Below, piece by piece: positions 43,615 through 53,817 of a DNA stretch of 64,000 nucleotides (within the stretch, counting starts at the first letter, position 1; each line of letters starts with the position of its first letter). The stretch spans positions 434,001 to 498,000 of the forward strand of contig RBKR01000010.1 of assembly GCA_004835665.1 (NCBI GenBank), in the 5' to 3' direction. Below the pieces are notes generated by a model. That model was given only the letters and a program-made list of their open reading frames with translations. It was not told the DNA's origin and did no database searches. The position numbers and the translations under genes are program-made. The DNA is from Phoma sp. XZ068. Lineage: Eukaryota; Ascomycota; Dothideomycetes; Pleosporales; Didymellaceae.

Positions 43615-44823
43615 TCATTCCCTTATGCTGTCCCGTCCTTGCGTTTCAAGCCATGTTCGAAGTTTGCCAATAGCAAAATCATCGTGTTCCTGCGCTGAAC
43701 GGGCGAAATCTTCATCAATCCATCCTGGTGTACCGGCAGTGATGAGCTCGCAGCCAAAGGGTTGGCAGGAACCAAAATCAATGATAAAAGGCGTATCGTA
43801 TTCGTCGACCATTATGTTCATAGGCGTGAGGTCGTTGTGGGCTAGCCCAAGCGAGTGAAGATGGCTGACTGCTGAAGTGATCCTGCTCATGAATGTCTCG
43901 GTATTGAGATGACGCATACCGTCCTCAAGCCGCTGCTTCAGGGTCATAGGGTGTCGGTCTAAGACAATGCCGACAATACGACCACGTTTGATCAAGCAGC
44001 CATGATAACGGATAATGTTTGGATGTGGGTTACGCTGGAGGAGTTCCATTATCTTGACTTCCTGCAAAATAAGCTTCGGTAATAGTCCTGTCCCAATGAA
44101 CACCGTGTGCAGCTTCGGACCTTTCAAAAAGGCGTTGCTGTCTATTGGTGTTATAGAGGTTGTAATGTTCCAAAGCGCCGTAGGGTATACGTCTTCGTCT
44201 GGAAGAAGCTCTAAGCTTTCCTTGATGTCCTTCGAGGTCAGGTCGTACTTTCGAAGCTTAGATTGGCCAAAGTAGGCAGTGAAATCATCACTGATGAATC
44301 CAAAAGATGAGTACAGGAATATTGGATTGCCGTGTTCGTCGTCTTCCTCGGAGAACGCTTCATAAAGTGGGGATAGATCTCGAGCTGATTCTATTCGTAG
44401 CGCAGCTTTACTTCGACGTGGTAGGGCGTAGTAGTAGTGTATGAGGGGTGTAACGAAATCGAACTGGATAGAAGCGAACGTTAGCGACGCATTAAAAGCA
44501 GGATGCGATGATTGTACCAGGCTAACTACAGTCTCTAGACCTCTCCACAATGAATGTATCCATTTGCGCAGGCTTAGAAGCATGTGATTCTTGCGTAGGG
44601 ATGTAAAGCGGTATCGCTTAGGGGTGCAATGAGCCTGCAAGTTGTGGACGTGCGAGGTCGTCGGTAGGACCTTATTCGTTGCGCGAATCTGGAGCCGGCC
44701 TGTTCCGTTGGAGTTGAGGCCAGCTTGCCAGAGACTAGGCACAGCCACATTTCCATCAGCCACAGGCGAGGCCGTTCTAAAACTCACTAAGACACCCGGC
44801 ATGCTACAATTGATGCCACACAA
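43615..44823 (-). CDS. Protein-kinase-like protein with altered catalytic motifs
   Basis: Intact single-exon ORF of 402 aa (first ATG at 44823; an ATG at 44802 is as likely). The C-terminal 190 residues are a protein-kinase fold: EVKIMELLQRNPHPNIIRYH (alpha-C Glu region), GIVLDRHPMTLKQRL (hinge), HSLGLAHNDLTPMNIMV (catalytic loop, Asp kept, HRD read as HND), FIIDFGSCQ (Mg loop, DFG kept) and TPGWIDEDF. I find no classic glycine-rich loop. The N-terminal 200 residues are unrecognised. Such kinases are numerous and fast-evolving in fungi, and many are lineage-specific. Activity is plausible from HND and DFG but not certain. Confidence 0.8.
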   Translation of the reverse strand: MCGINCSMPGVLVSFRTASPVADGNVAVPSLWQAGLNSNGTGRLQIRATNKVLPTTSHVHNLQAHCTPKRYRFTSLRKNHMLLSLRKWIHSLWRGLETVVSLVQSSHPAFNASLTFASIQFDFVTPLIHYYYALPRRSKAALRIESARDLSPLYEAFSEEDDEHGNPIFLYSSFGFISDDFTAYFGQSKLRKYDLTSKDIKESLELLPDEDVYPTALWNITTSITPIDSNAFLKGPKLHTVFIGTGLLPKLILQEVKIMELLQRNPHPNIIRYHGCLIKRGRIVGIVLDRHPMTLKQRLEDGMRHLNTETFMSRITSAVSHLHSLGLAHNDLTPMNIMVDEYDTPFIIDFGSCQPFGCELITAGTPGWIDEDFARSAQEHDDFAIGKLRTWLETQGRDSIRE

Positions 44824-45039
44824 TACTACAGATCATTAGACAGACTCGTCCACTGTCGAATCCTTGTGTTGAAGGGAGTGGTGACCCTTGGACATATTCG
44901 ACAAGGTTAGAGGAGATTTGCATAAGAGCTCTCATGCTCAGTATGCACTTTGCAGCATCGTAACAAAGGACACGTGCAAGGGTACCGTTCAGCTAGGCAG
45001 ATAGGGAGTAGTTAGTGTGTAACTTTTTTATTGTTTTGA

Positions 45040-45120
45040 GGCTGGCGTGATTTGTCCCCCCGTTTTTGAGATTTGTCCCCCCGTTTTTGAGATTTGTCCC
45101 CCCTTTGAGATTTGTCCCCC
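45040..45120 (+). repeat. Single end of the GATTTGTCCCCC element family
   Basis: Starts GGCTGGCGTGATTTGTCCCC like the MITE ends at 11585 and 12041, with four GATTTGTCCCCC units in a row. No partner end is found in the window, so it is either a remnant or the end of a large element. Confidence 0.75.
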
Positions 45121-45235
45121 GCGCTAGCCAGATCTCCACTAGTGTTAGATAGATTACGGTTTTGTATTTGTGTTGGAAGCAGGTAGGTGTGAAGGGGGGC
45201 TGTACGTAAATTGTCTATATTGCCGAACTTCTTGT

Positions 45236-47170
45236 CTACTCACACCGTCGTCTCTTTCGCGGACCAAGGTCTTTCCAGGCTTCTGGAGCCGCCACTGCTG
45301 CAGCGCGTTTGGGCCGCCGTGTAGATGTGAGCTCAGGCTCAACAATTGCATCTTGAGCATCAACCTGTGCAAACCTTTCAGCATAGAAAGCTTCCATGTC
45401 TCCAAAATGATAGTTCCAAGCCATAGTCGGCGTGCAGGAAGCGAAGAGTCCCTGCTTAGCAAGAGCCATGTTCCGTGCCTCCACCAGCTCTGCAGGATCC
45501 CCCTCCTGCCCTGTTTCTGTCAGGAAATTAGTAGCCGACATCATATCATTGCAACTATATAACACAGGTTGACACCGCCGACCTTCAACGTCGGCTAAGA
45601 ACTCTTCTAGTGTCGGAGGTTGCCAGACAGGGGGCGAGGCCGTGGTCACTGACACAGCGACAGCTACAGGCGGAGATGACCAAGGTGAAGTAGTAGGTAG
45701 AGGAGCAGGTGCTGGGATGGACACAGATATGCAAGTGGTTACAGGATCTGCAGCTGAAGTAGAGGTGGGAATCGAAACAGTGACAGAGGTGTTGACTTGC
45801 TGCAGAGCTTCAGCCAGCGTTTGACCCTGGGATTGATGATAGGGTTGAAAGCGAGGTATAGAAGGTGGCACACGCCGTTCGAAAGCTGAGGGGTCTCGGC
45901 GAGTGGACGCTTCGTTCCTTCTTGGCGCACCTCTTGTCTGGACGGTAAGTGGCTCGAGAATGGACTGGTCCGGTCTCAAGGAAGAGCGCATTGACGGGCC
46001 ATGCTCACGTTGATAGCGCCAATGATCGTCGTAGAGGTGATTCAGTCGCAGTGTGGATAAAGCATGGCATTTTGTGCCTTCGACTGCCGCCGTATCCTCC
46101 AGAGAGGAATGCTTGGATCTGGTGCTGCTTTGCCCAAATTTGCGTTTTCCCCGGGTTCTACCACGGTTCTTGCCCCGTAAGGCTGATGATGCTTCTTCAG
46201 CTACACCGGAGGCGTCCCTCTGTGCGCCCTGGTCGGATTCACCGCCAGCGGGGTATGCAGCGTCTCCAGCAGCGAAAGCGCTCTTCTGCTTGCCCTTTTG
46301 TGGGTAGGAGCGGCTCATATGTTCCCGGAAGAGTTTCATCATTTCTTTTCTGTCATGGTCTGGGTCACCTCTGGCCACCTGGCTAGAGAAGGCAGTCACC
46401 CACATAGGTGCTACCTTTTCCACTGCCGACAAGAAATCTTCTATAATATCGTCATTATGTTGTACCTCCGCGACTCCTTCGGTCTCAGCGTCAGTTGCTG
46501 CTCGATCGTATTCGGCAAGCCAGATATCCCAGTTTACTGGGATCCTCATTGGCTTCAATGCATTGTGATATCTTGTTCGTGCTCGTTGGCGTTCTTCGAG
46601 TGGGTTGATTCCTACTGTCTTTCGGATATCAATAATCCATTGGCGAATCGTGGTACCAGGGAGGCAGCAGTTGCGCTGAATGTGCGCTGATACTGTGCTC
46701 TGAATGTGTGTTGCAAGTAACCGATAGTTAGCCCGTTCTCTGTCGTATTTCTTCTCGTCGATCTTGTAGGCTTCGAGTTGTACCTTGTAGTCGTCTCGAT
46801 CGGCCTTGTATGTTTCCTGGCTTTCAGGTGATAAGTCCGATAGTTTCGTCGGTGTAGCTGGACTTGCATCGGTTCGGGACGGGTTTGATCTCATTGTTTG
46901 GCTTGATGATCCAACCCGGCTACCCCGAGAGTTTGACGACGCGCTGGGTGCCGGTCGTTGGATTACAGCCGGTACGTAGTCAGCTAATCGTGGTAGGACT
47001 GGGGGAATCGGTTCCAGCAAAGGTTCTCTAGTTCCATCAGGGTCTGCGATTGCCCATACGTCGTGGAACTCTGCTTTTGCTTTGAGTTGTAGTAACCATG
47101 GCGTGTAGTTCGTGTAGTCGGTGAGGATTATCGTAGCGTCGCGTACGCCGGTAATATTTGTGTGAGACAT
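45236..47170 (-). CDS. Copia-like Gag protein without pol
   Basis: Intact 644-aa ORF. The N-terminus (TDYTNYTPWLLQLKAKAEFH, then DVWAIADPDG) and the helical middle (IQWIIDIRKTVGI-like, WDIWLAEYDRA) are typical of fungal Copia Gag. No CCHC/CXC zinc knuckle, protease, integrase or RT follows; instead a low-complexity Ser/Pro/Thr-rich stretch leads to a C-terminal basic cluster (GPRKRRRCE) that could serve as nuclear signal or RNA-binding patch. The ATG at 47170 lies 37 bp inside the LTR at 47208-47368. The 3' side meets a GATTTGTCCCCC end at 45120 rather than an LTR. An intact gag-only ORF suggests a non-autonomous element that kept Gag under selection. Confidence 0.8.
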   Translation of the reverse strand: MSHTNITGVRDATIILTDYTNYTPWLLQLKAKAEFHDVWAIADPDGTREPLLEPIPPVLPRLADYVPAVIQRPAPSASSNSRGSRVGSSSQTMRSNPSRTDASPATPTKLSDLSPESQETYKADRDDYKVQLEAYKIDEKKYDRERANYRLLATHIQSTVSAHIQRNCCLPGTTIRQWIIDIRKTVGINPLEERQRARTRYHNALKPMRIPVNWDIWLAEYDRAATDAETEGVAEVQHNDDIIEDFLSAVEKVAPMWVTAFSSQVARGDPDHDRKEMMKLFREHMSRSYPQKGKQKSAFAAGDAAYPAGGESDQGAQRDASGVAEEASSALRGKNRGRTRGKRKFGQSSTRSKHSSLEDTAAVEGTKCHALSTLRLNHLYDDHWRYQREHGPSMRSSLRPDQSILEPLTVQTRGAPRRNEASTRRDPSAFERRVPPSIPRFQPYHQSQGQTLAEALQQVNTSVTVSIPTSTSAADPVTTCISVSIPAPAPLPTTSPWSSPPVAVAVSVTTASPPVWQPPTLEEFLADVEGRRCQPVLYSCNDMMSATNFLTETGQEGDPAELVEARNMALAKQGLFASCTPTMAWNYHFGDMEAFYAERFAQVDAQDAIVEPELTSTRRPKRAAAVAAPEAWKDLGPRKRRRCE

Positions 47171-47207
47171 AGTCCTCGCTCGCTATAGGGTCAGTGAGAC
47201 TCTTAAT

Positions 47208-47368
47208 TGTCAGAATTTAATGAATGTTGTGGGCAGAGTGGATTATGATTGATTGTGTTCTGTCTGCTGCTTTCTTCTATAGCTCCTCTGCTTCCGGAGG
47301 TTCCGTAGATCGCACTAGTTATCGGTCCTACTATTTATCGCTCTTTCCTTGTATTTGACAATCTGACA
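47208..47368 (-). repeat. 5' LTR of the gag-only element
   Basis: 161 bp with 7-bp inverted ends TGTCAGA/TCTGACA. A second copy missing 15 bp lies at 36332-36477. No recognisable tRNA primer site follows it. Confidence 0.85.
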
Positions 47369-48187
47369 CATTCAAACAGATTATTAGGGGGTTTAGGCAG
47401 ACGGAGCGGGATAGGGACAACACGTAACAAGGTGTTTTGGGCGTTTACAGAGTATTGTCACAAGATAGAACAGTAGTTAGGGGAAGTTTGGCAAACCCGA
47501 TTGTGGTGCCGCAACCAGAAAGGTATTCCCGAGCCTGTAGATGCCGTAGTGCATAAGAGAAGAGTGGGCAGTAGGCCCACCAGGTGTTATAAAGCAGTTC
47601 GGCAGGGCAGTAGAGGGTAAAGGAGAAAGAGGGGAGGTGGGTAGGGTCGTAATAATGTATCACGACCAAAGGATGAGGGAGAGAAGAGAGTAGAAGAGCA
47701 AGAAGACGAGTTTGGTGTTAAGTTCGGAGCCGGATGCAGAGTAGGGTTCAGGAGTATAGAAGGGGGATTTGGAGAAAGCGAATAGCAGTATAGAAAGATC
47801 GGAGCCGATAGCAAGGCCCATAGCCCGTAGCAGAGTGCAAGAGGCAGAGAAGAGGCGCCACAGGCCGAGAAGATTAGCCGTCAGGACGCAGAAAGAGAGG
47901 TTTACAAACAGAAGAGTAGGCAGTAGGCCCGTGATGAGGTCTTAGAGAAGCCGAGCGCAGTGGCGAATTGAAGAGATAAGCAGCAGGTCCGTCAGGTATC
48001 ACACGAGAGCAAAGAGGCAGGTATAGGGTTGGGTGGAGGAGTGAACGCAAGTCAGGGTTAGGGTTGCCAGTATTTGGAGCAAGCAGATAACAGGACAGAA
48101 GCAAACGCAGAAGCCGTAACCCGGATCCCGTTAGCCGTTATCTGTTATCTGTTACGGCAATCCGTAACAAAAAATCGTGTCGGTAGT
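47369..48187. other. Purine-rich non-coding stretch
   Basis: The plus strand is rich in A and G over several hundred bases. It contains one GGGTTAGGGTT (about 48056) and a short inverted pair GTTACGGCAATCCGTAAC. No gene seen; perhaps an old repeat. Confidence 0.5.
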
Positions 48188-48389
48188 TGTCGCACTGTAG
48201 GTGTTAACTGAACAGTGAAAATGATTGGGATATGAGGCACAAAATTAAGATGGTTTTTGTGATTGTATTTTTGTGTACGACAATGTGTGTCGTCTTTCTT
48301 CAAGAGATGGCACCATTCTCTGAGTCTTTTATGAAGACATCACGTGGAGTGCTAAGCGAACTACTGCCCTTGGCCAATGGCGTGCGACA
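48188..48389 (-). repeat. 3' LTR of Copia 2
   Basis: TGTCGCAC...GTGCGACA, 202 bp. Confidence 0.95.
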
Positions 48390-48403
48390 CACCCCCCCAG
48401 ATT

Positions 48404-51400
48404 TCACTCCGTATCAGATGAAGTCTGGATATCTGTGCTGTATTCCATATCCACGTAACCAGGATTTACCTGTGCTGATATGTCAACCAGATCCAATTGC
48501 TTCATGAATTGCGAGTGCTTTTCTGTTGAGAGTGGTTTGGTAAAACCATCCGCCGGCATGCTAGTTGTTGGTACCCACTGTACCTTTATTTTGCCTTCTT
48601 GATGGATCTGTCTAAGCCAGAGATTGTGTATGTCGACATGTTTAAGTTTTGACGTCAGTTGTGGTCGTTCCTTCTGGATCAGGCCTACCGTTTGTTGATT
48701 ATCACAGAGTATGCTGGGCAGGTGTTCTGGGTCAAATTCAATGTTGGCGAATAGCCGATATAGGGCAATTGTCTCCCTCGCTGTATGAGACAGCGATAAA
48801 AGCTCAGCTTCAGTTGTTGACGTGGTTACAGTCTTCTGTTTGGAGGACTGCCACATGATCGGTCCATTAAACAACCTCATCAGGTAACCCTGCGTGGATT
48901 TTCGAGTCTCTGTATCATCCGCGAACGACGCATCGCTCGACACCAACAGCACTTCATCATCTTTCTCTACATCCAGGGCGTTGTTGGCCGCAGGGTCTGA
49001 GAACTCGATGGCATAGTACTTTGTGGTCTGTAGATAGGAGAGTACTCGATTTGCATACCGCAGGTGCTCTGGCGATGGGTTTAGTGTGAACTGACCTAAC
49101 TGGCTCGCTGCAAAGGAGATATCTGGCCTTGTGACGACTGCCGGATAGAGAATTGATCCTACCTTTTCTTGCATCTCCATGATCTGTTGGTTAGTGGCCT
49201 GTCCTTCATAAGGTAAGGGGTGGTATGACGAAGGCAGAGGTGTTGCAATCGGCTTCGTCTCATCAATCCCGAACTTGACGCAGATTTTGTCGATGTAACC
49301 GTCCTGGCAGATCCAGAGCTTTTTTGCTTTGAGGTCTCTTCGGATTCGGATGTTAAGGAAAGATGATGCTTCTCCGAGATCCTTGATGTCGTACTTGTTT
49401 TGTACGGCTTCTTTGAATTGCTGCAATTGTTGGTGCTTGTTTTGTGGTGCAATGATGAGCATGTCGTCCACGAAGAGAAAGAGAACCAGCTTGGTTTCTT
49501 TGTTGACCATAATGCATGGTTCTTCTGGACATGATTGAAAACCGAGTCGTTGTAGAAACGATACAAGTTCATTGTACCAGAGCTTTGGCGACTTGCGCAG
49601 ACCGTACAGTGCCTTGAGCAATCTCCACACCTTTCCTGGTCGACCGTACCCTGGTGGGCATGTGGTGTAGATCTCTTCGTCCATGTCGGCATTGATAAAC
49701 GCGTTCTTGAAGTCGATTTGGTGACAGATAAGCCCATAGGCACAGACAATGGCCATAAGTATGCGGGAGCTTCGATAGGCGCCGGTGGCCGCATAAATGT
49801 CTTCGCCCGTGTGGTGTTGAAGATCACCTCGTGCACAGATTCGTGCCTTGTGCTTGTCTAGGTATCCTCCTTGGTCGAACTTGTACGTAAAGACCCATTT
49901 GAGTGGTAGGACCTGCTTGTCTACAGGATGATCTACAAGCTCGAACGCTCCCTTTTCTTCGAGTGATTTGATTTCTCGATCTGCTGCCTTTTTAAATCCT
50001 TCCCTTTCTGGATGCCGTTTAAGCTGATACCAGGATTCAGGAGGTGGCGGTAGATCCTTTCGATGCGTTTTCATGGTTCTTGCTTGTGCGAACGCATGTG
50101 CAACCTGTTCTCCGACCTTCGCTCGTTCGAGGCGTAACGCGTGAGCCTGCAGTCGAGCTCTCTTGTGGACCCGGTCGGGTGTGAGAGTCAGGTTGAATGT
50201 GTCGATTGCATCGTGTCCTCTCTTCGAGATTTTGATAGCTCTGCCAGATGATGATCGAAGATTCTCGAGTGCTAAAGCTTCTGTGCCTCTTTCGGTTCTT
50301 GTGATAGACACTGGACTTGGAGGAGGTTGAGCAACTGATGCTTGTGTCCGAGCCTCAGCTGTTCCTGTTGGCTGTAGTGAGCCCTCAGGTGTTGGGAGAG
50401 GTAGATGAAGCGTTTCAGTGTTCTGCTGTGTTGCGTCCTCCATAATCAGCAGTGGGTCTATGTCTTCCTCATCGAGGTCGATCTCATTTATGATGATCGA
50501 AAGAGCTTGTCTTGACTCTGGGACTGTTGTGTCAAAATCTGGGTTGTACTTGACCTTTTCGTCGATCTGCACATCCCTGGATATAACCACGCGGTTAAGG
50601 TGGGGAATCCAGACCTTGTAGATGTTTGTGGCTTCTAAGCCGACGAGCCAACCCTTGATTGCCTTCTCTTGTAGCTTCGCTTTCCTGGGACGGTATTTCT
50701 TGTTCTTGATTAAGACGTAGGAGAGCGAACCAATGGTTCTGAATTGAGATAGGTTCGGTTTGCGACTGTGAACCATTTCGTATGGTGTTTGCCATTGTTT
50801 TCGTTGAATTGGAATGCGATTGAGAAGTCGGGTGGCGTGAGCAACGATGTAAGGCCAGAGCTTCTGAGGGAGGTTACCCTGTATCCGAAGCTTGCGGGCG
50901 ATGGTCATGATCACCCCCCCAGAACGTTCGGCAGAGCTGTTCTGATCTGGAGTGTCAGGTGGAGATGGGTTGTGAGTGATCCCTCTTTTTGCGACCAGAG
51001 CTTTCCAGGCCTCTCCAAGCCCTTTTTCGCCGTCAGATTGGATGTATCGGGTAGTAAAGCCCCAGTTATCGTTGGTCATGGTAAAGAACTCTTGTGTAAT
51101 TGAGTTGAGAATCTCTTGAGATTTGGTCGGAAGGTTAAAGGAGATGTGGTAGCCGCAGTAGCTGCAATAGAAATGAGCCACCCATGAGTCAGCATTGAAT
51201 GCTTCCTCCATGTCGATCAGATCGAAGTGAACCTTCTCGAATGGATAGGTTCCTTTCCAAATCGGTATGTGTGATATTGTATTGTGTGCTTGCGCCAATT
51301 GGCATTGTTCGCAGAGTTCCGTATTGCGTTGGAAGTCGCGGGTATCAAGAGCTACACCTTGGACTGCTTCTGGCATGTGTTCCAGGGCTTCTTTTCGGAT

Positions 51401-53236
51401 ATGGCCTAGTCTTGCATGCCAAATATCCATCGAAGCTATTGCGACTGGAGGTTTACGTGCCTTGGTGGCCATGGCAAAGGACCGTTCTGCAGACCCTTGT
51501 GTTTCGGCATTTATAATCGCATCCTTGATATGTGGTTCGACAACACGGAATGCGCCATGTTTTGTCAGTTTAAAGGCGTTCGATCCATCCGAGTACTCCA
51601 TCCAGCATGTTCTAGTATTGAAGAATAGGCCCTGTTGCTCAAGAGCATGTGCATTGATCAGGTTCCAGTGGAATCCAGGGACATATGCGACGTTGTGCAG
51701 GTGCAATAGGTTTGGACCTGACGGAGTGTGGATATGGACTGCGACCTCACCAGTGCCTGCAACATAGGTTTCGGAGTCGCCAAATTGGATGGTTTCGTTG
51801 TACAACGGGTTGTAATTTATGAACCGTGATAGGTCGTTACAGACATGGGTGTCTGCACAGTTATCGAGTCGGAAATAGCCATCGAACTCGTTTGATGTTG
51901 CAGTGTTGAAAGCAAATCGGACGGTACTGTATGCCGCTTTCGATATTTGTGACTGGGTAGTGTTCGAAGCCACTTGATTGTTCGATTTACTGTTGGGTTG
52001 ATTTGAAGCTCTTTTGGGCCAGAAGTTTGGTGAAGCGATGCCCAGCTTCTTGAAGCATCTTTCGATGTTCATACGTAGACGTCTGTTGCCGTTGACGGAG
52101 GTGATGATTTTTGATTGGATTTGGATAATTGGAGTCCATCCATCGGGTGCTTTAGACTGATTGAGGTAATAACAGTCTGGATATATGTGCATCATGCCAC
52201 ATACACATTTGCGGAGAGTATTCGAAGATGAAGACTCCTTGTGTTGTTTCTTCGGCGGACGCTGGACTTCATCGGTTGAATCTGATTCTCTCGTATGTTT
52301 CTCTCCTTGGAAGGTAGCATGTGCTGCGCGTCCTCGTCCACTCTTTTCTTTGGGTGGTGCCATTGTTCTAAACTGCCTGATGCAGAACCCAATGGTTATC
52401 TTTTTATCGGAGAGATTCGGGTTAATTTTGCGGAAGGTTTTCACAGCTCTATTGACTGTATTCTGAGCCTTCTGAACGATGGTGACTTCGCCTTCTTCAC
52501 GGCTTTCTTCTCCTTCAGAATCAGTTGAACTTGTAATGGTGACAGGGCCATCACTGGCGTGATTGGGGTTGATATCATTGAGTGCCGTGATAATCGCGTT
52601 TGAAATCTTTTCCATAGTTTTCGCAGCTTCTTTGATAAGGCCTTTCTCACTTTCTACTTGAGCTTCCTTTGACTTGATGTAGTTATAGAATGGTTGGTTG
52701 ATTTCGTGAGATGCCTCAATGAAAGCATCACAGATCTGGGCCTCGCTGAGGTTCTCGATTTTGTAACGCTTCGCATTGTTAACAAGAGCGGGCCAGCGGC
52801 TAAGCCATTTGTCAAGACTAGTGTTACTAGGGCCTCTCTTAAGCTTCTCGAACTCAGTTCTAACATTCTGTTTTTGATCTTTCGCGGTAGGTTGAATGCT
52901 GTCAGCCAGCGCAATAAGTTTTCCTCGGACGTCATGGATTCCGAGGTAGTGCTGCTTAAACTCCTGACAGACGGTAATATCGATGCGATCAGAGACCTTG
53001 TCGTATCTCTTCTTTTCGCTTTCAAAGATGGCTTGCAGGCTGTGATATTTCTGGATCGTGTCCTTGCTTGCTGAGTCTGATGGTTTGGTGGCAGTGAAGG
53101 CCAGACTTTCAATCCCTTCTGGATCACAGTAGTTCCATACGTCATTGCGAACAGCAAGGTCCTCAATAGAGTTGATCCAGTTCGTCCAATCCTCCCGGGA
53201 GTTGAGCAAGGTGAGATTATGGTCCTTGGTCGACAT
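48404..53236 (-). CDS. Copia gag-pol polyprotein, intact
   Basis: Uninterrupted frame of about 1610 aa from the ATG at 53236 (MSTKDHNLTLL); it stays open to an earlier ATG at 53359. Order: Gag helices, a variant zinc knuckle CVCGMMHIYPDC, a protease-like segment reading DNCADTHVCND (canonical D-S/T-G is not evident), integrase zinc region (WHARLGH, CEQC) and core (HFDLIDM, QSDGEKG, QNSSAERSGG), then the linker, RT with FVDDMLI instead of YVDD, and RNase H with SSDASFADD, TEAELLSLS and CDNQQTVGL. Gag and Pol are in one frame with no stop between, so Gag excess would have to come from splicing or processing. It is likely autonomous. Confidence 0.95.
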   Translation of the reverse strand: MSTKDHNLTLLNSREDWTNWINSIEDLAVRNDVWNYCDPEGIESLAFTATKPSDSASKDTIQKYHSLQAIFESEKKRYDKVSDRIDITVCQEFKQHYLGIHDVRGKLIALADSIQPTAKDQKQNVRTEFEKLKRGPSNTSLDKWLSRWPALVNNAKRYKIENLSEAQICDAFIEASHEINQPFYNYIKSKEAQVESEKGLIKEAAKTMEKISNAIITALNDINPNHASDGPVTITSSTDSEGEESREEGEVTIVQKAQNTVNRAVKTFRKINPNLSDKKITIGFCIRQFRTMAPPKEKSGRGRAAHATFQGEKHTRESDSTDEVQRPPKKQHKESSSSNTLRKCVCGMMHIYPDCYYLNQSKAPDGWTPIIQIQSKIITSVNGNRRLRMNIERCFKKLGIASPNFWPKRASNQPNSKSNNQVASNTTQSQISKAAYSTVRFAFNTATSNEFDGYFRLDNCADTHVCNDLSRFINYNPLYNETIQFGDSETYVAGTGEVAVHIHTPSGPNLLHLHNVAYVPGFHWNLINAHALEQQGLFFNTRTCWMEYSDGSNAFKLTKHGAFRVVEPHIKDAIINAETQGSAERSFAMATKARKPPVAIASMDIWHARLGHIRKEALEHMPEAVQGVALDTRDFQRNTELCEQCQLAQAHNTISHIPIWKGTYPFEKVHFDLIDMEEAFNADSWVAHFYCSYCGYHISFNLPTKSQEILNSITQEFFTMTNDNWGFTTRYIQSDGEKGLGEAWKALVAKRGITHNPSPPDTPDQNSSAERSGGVIMTIARKLRIQGNLPQKLWPYIVAHATRLLNRIPIQRKQWQTPYEMVHSRKPNLSQFRTIGSLSYVLIKNKKYRPRKAKLQEKAIKGWLVGLEATNIYKVWIPHLNRVVISRDVQIDEKVKYNPDFDTTVPESRQALSIIINEIDLDEEDIDPLLIMEDATQQNTETLHLPLPTPEGSLQPTGTAEARTQASVAQPPPSPVSITRTERGTEALALENLRSSSGRAIKISKRGHDAIDTFNLTLTPDRVHKRARLQAHALRLERAKVGEQVAHAFAQARTMKTHRKDLPPPPESWYQLKRHPEREGFKKAADREIKSLEEKGAFELVDHPVDKQVLPLKWVFTYKFDQGGYLDKHKARICARGDLQHHTGEDIYAATGAYRSSRILMAIVCAYGLICHQIDFKNAFINADMDEEIYTTCPPGYGRPGKVWRLLKALYGLRKSPKLWYNELVSFLQRLGFQSCPEEPCIMVNKETKLVLFLFVDDMLIIAPQNKHQQLQQFKEAVQNKYDIKDLGEASSFLNIRIRRDLKAKKLWICQDGYIDKICVKFGIDETKPIATPLPSSYHPLPYEGQATNQQIMEMQEKVGSILYPAVVTRPDISFAASQLGQFTLNPSPEHLRYANRVLSYLQTTKYYAIEFSDPAANNALDVEKDDEVLLVSSDASFADDTETRKSTQGYLMRLFNGPIMWQSSKQKTVTTSTTEAELLSLSHTARETIALYRLFANIEFDPEHLPSILCDNQQTVGLIQKERPQLTSKLKHVDIHNLWLRQIHQEGKIKVQWVPTTSMPADGFTKPLSTEKHSQFMKQLDLVDISAQVNPGYVDMEYSTDIQTSSDTE

Positions 53237-53804
53237 TTTTTGGTTATTTGAAAATGATTTGTTGAAGTGGGAATTTTTTTTGTTTGTATTTTTCCCATAG
53301 CAAAGAAGAGGATGGGCTCTATCCTTTCGACCTAGTGCTCTCAGAATCATGTTGGCCATCTGTCTGGTCTTGGTCGGGACTCTCGGAAAGCCACGTTTCG
53401 AGTATACAAGATGCTGAGAAAAGGATGAGGCAAAGAGGATTGGATCCGAAGCATCCGTATGGCTGGATACAGTTGCTGACGCGTTCTGTACATGGCATCA
53501 TCGGATGTTGAGGATCGATCGGTCCGAATTGATTGTTCCGCCGTCTGTGGTAGGTCAGCTTCTACTTAATGAAGACAATTCTGAAGCTTAGGTGTTTTAG
53601 GAGTCTTTTAGGTCCATTTCATTGCTTTAATTTCATGTTGGTTCCTCTGAGGAGAACTTGGGTTAAACAGTCTCCGTGGAGACGGTCGAGTTGATCATTC
53701 CCCGAGGTGTTCGAGTTAAAGAGAGCTCATCATAATAGAGACGATTGAAGAGGAAGAGGATCTTAAAAGAGTTGAGTTATTGCTCAATAGCATTGGAAGA
53801 GTCT

Positions 53805-53816
53805 CCGGGCTCATAA
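53805..53816 (-). other. Primer-binding site of Copia 2
   Basis: Sense TTATGAGCCCGG, one base inside the 5' LTR, the same half-tRNA-iMet match as in Copia 1. Confidence 0.7.
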
Positions 53817-53817
53817 C

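Noticed and set aside
47369..48187. Telomere array near 48056
   Set aside because: Only one GGGTTAGGGTT match of 11 bp; too short to claim.
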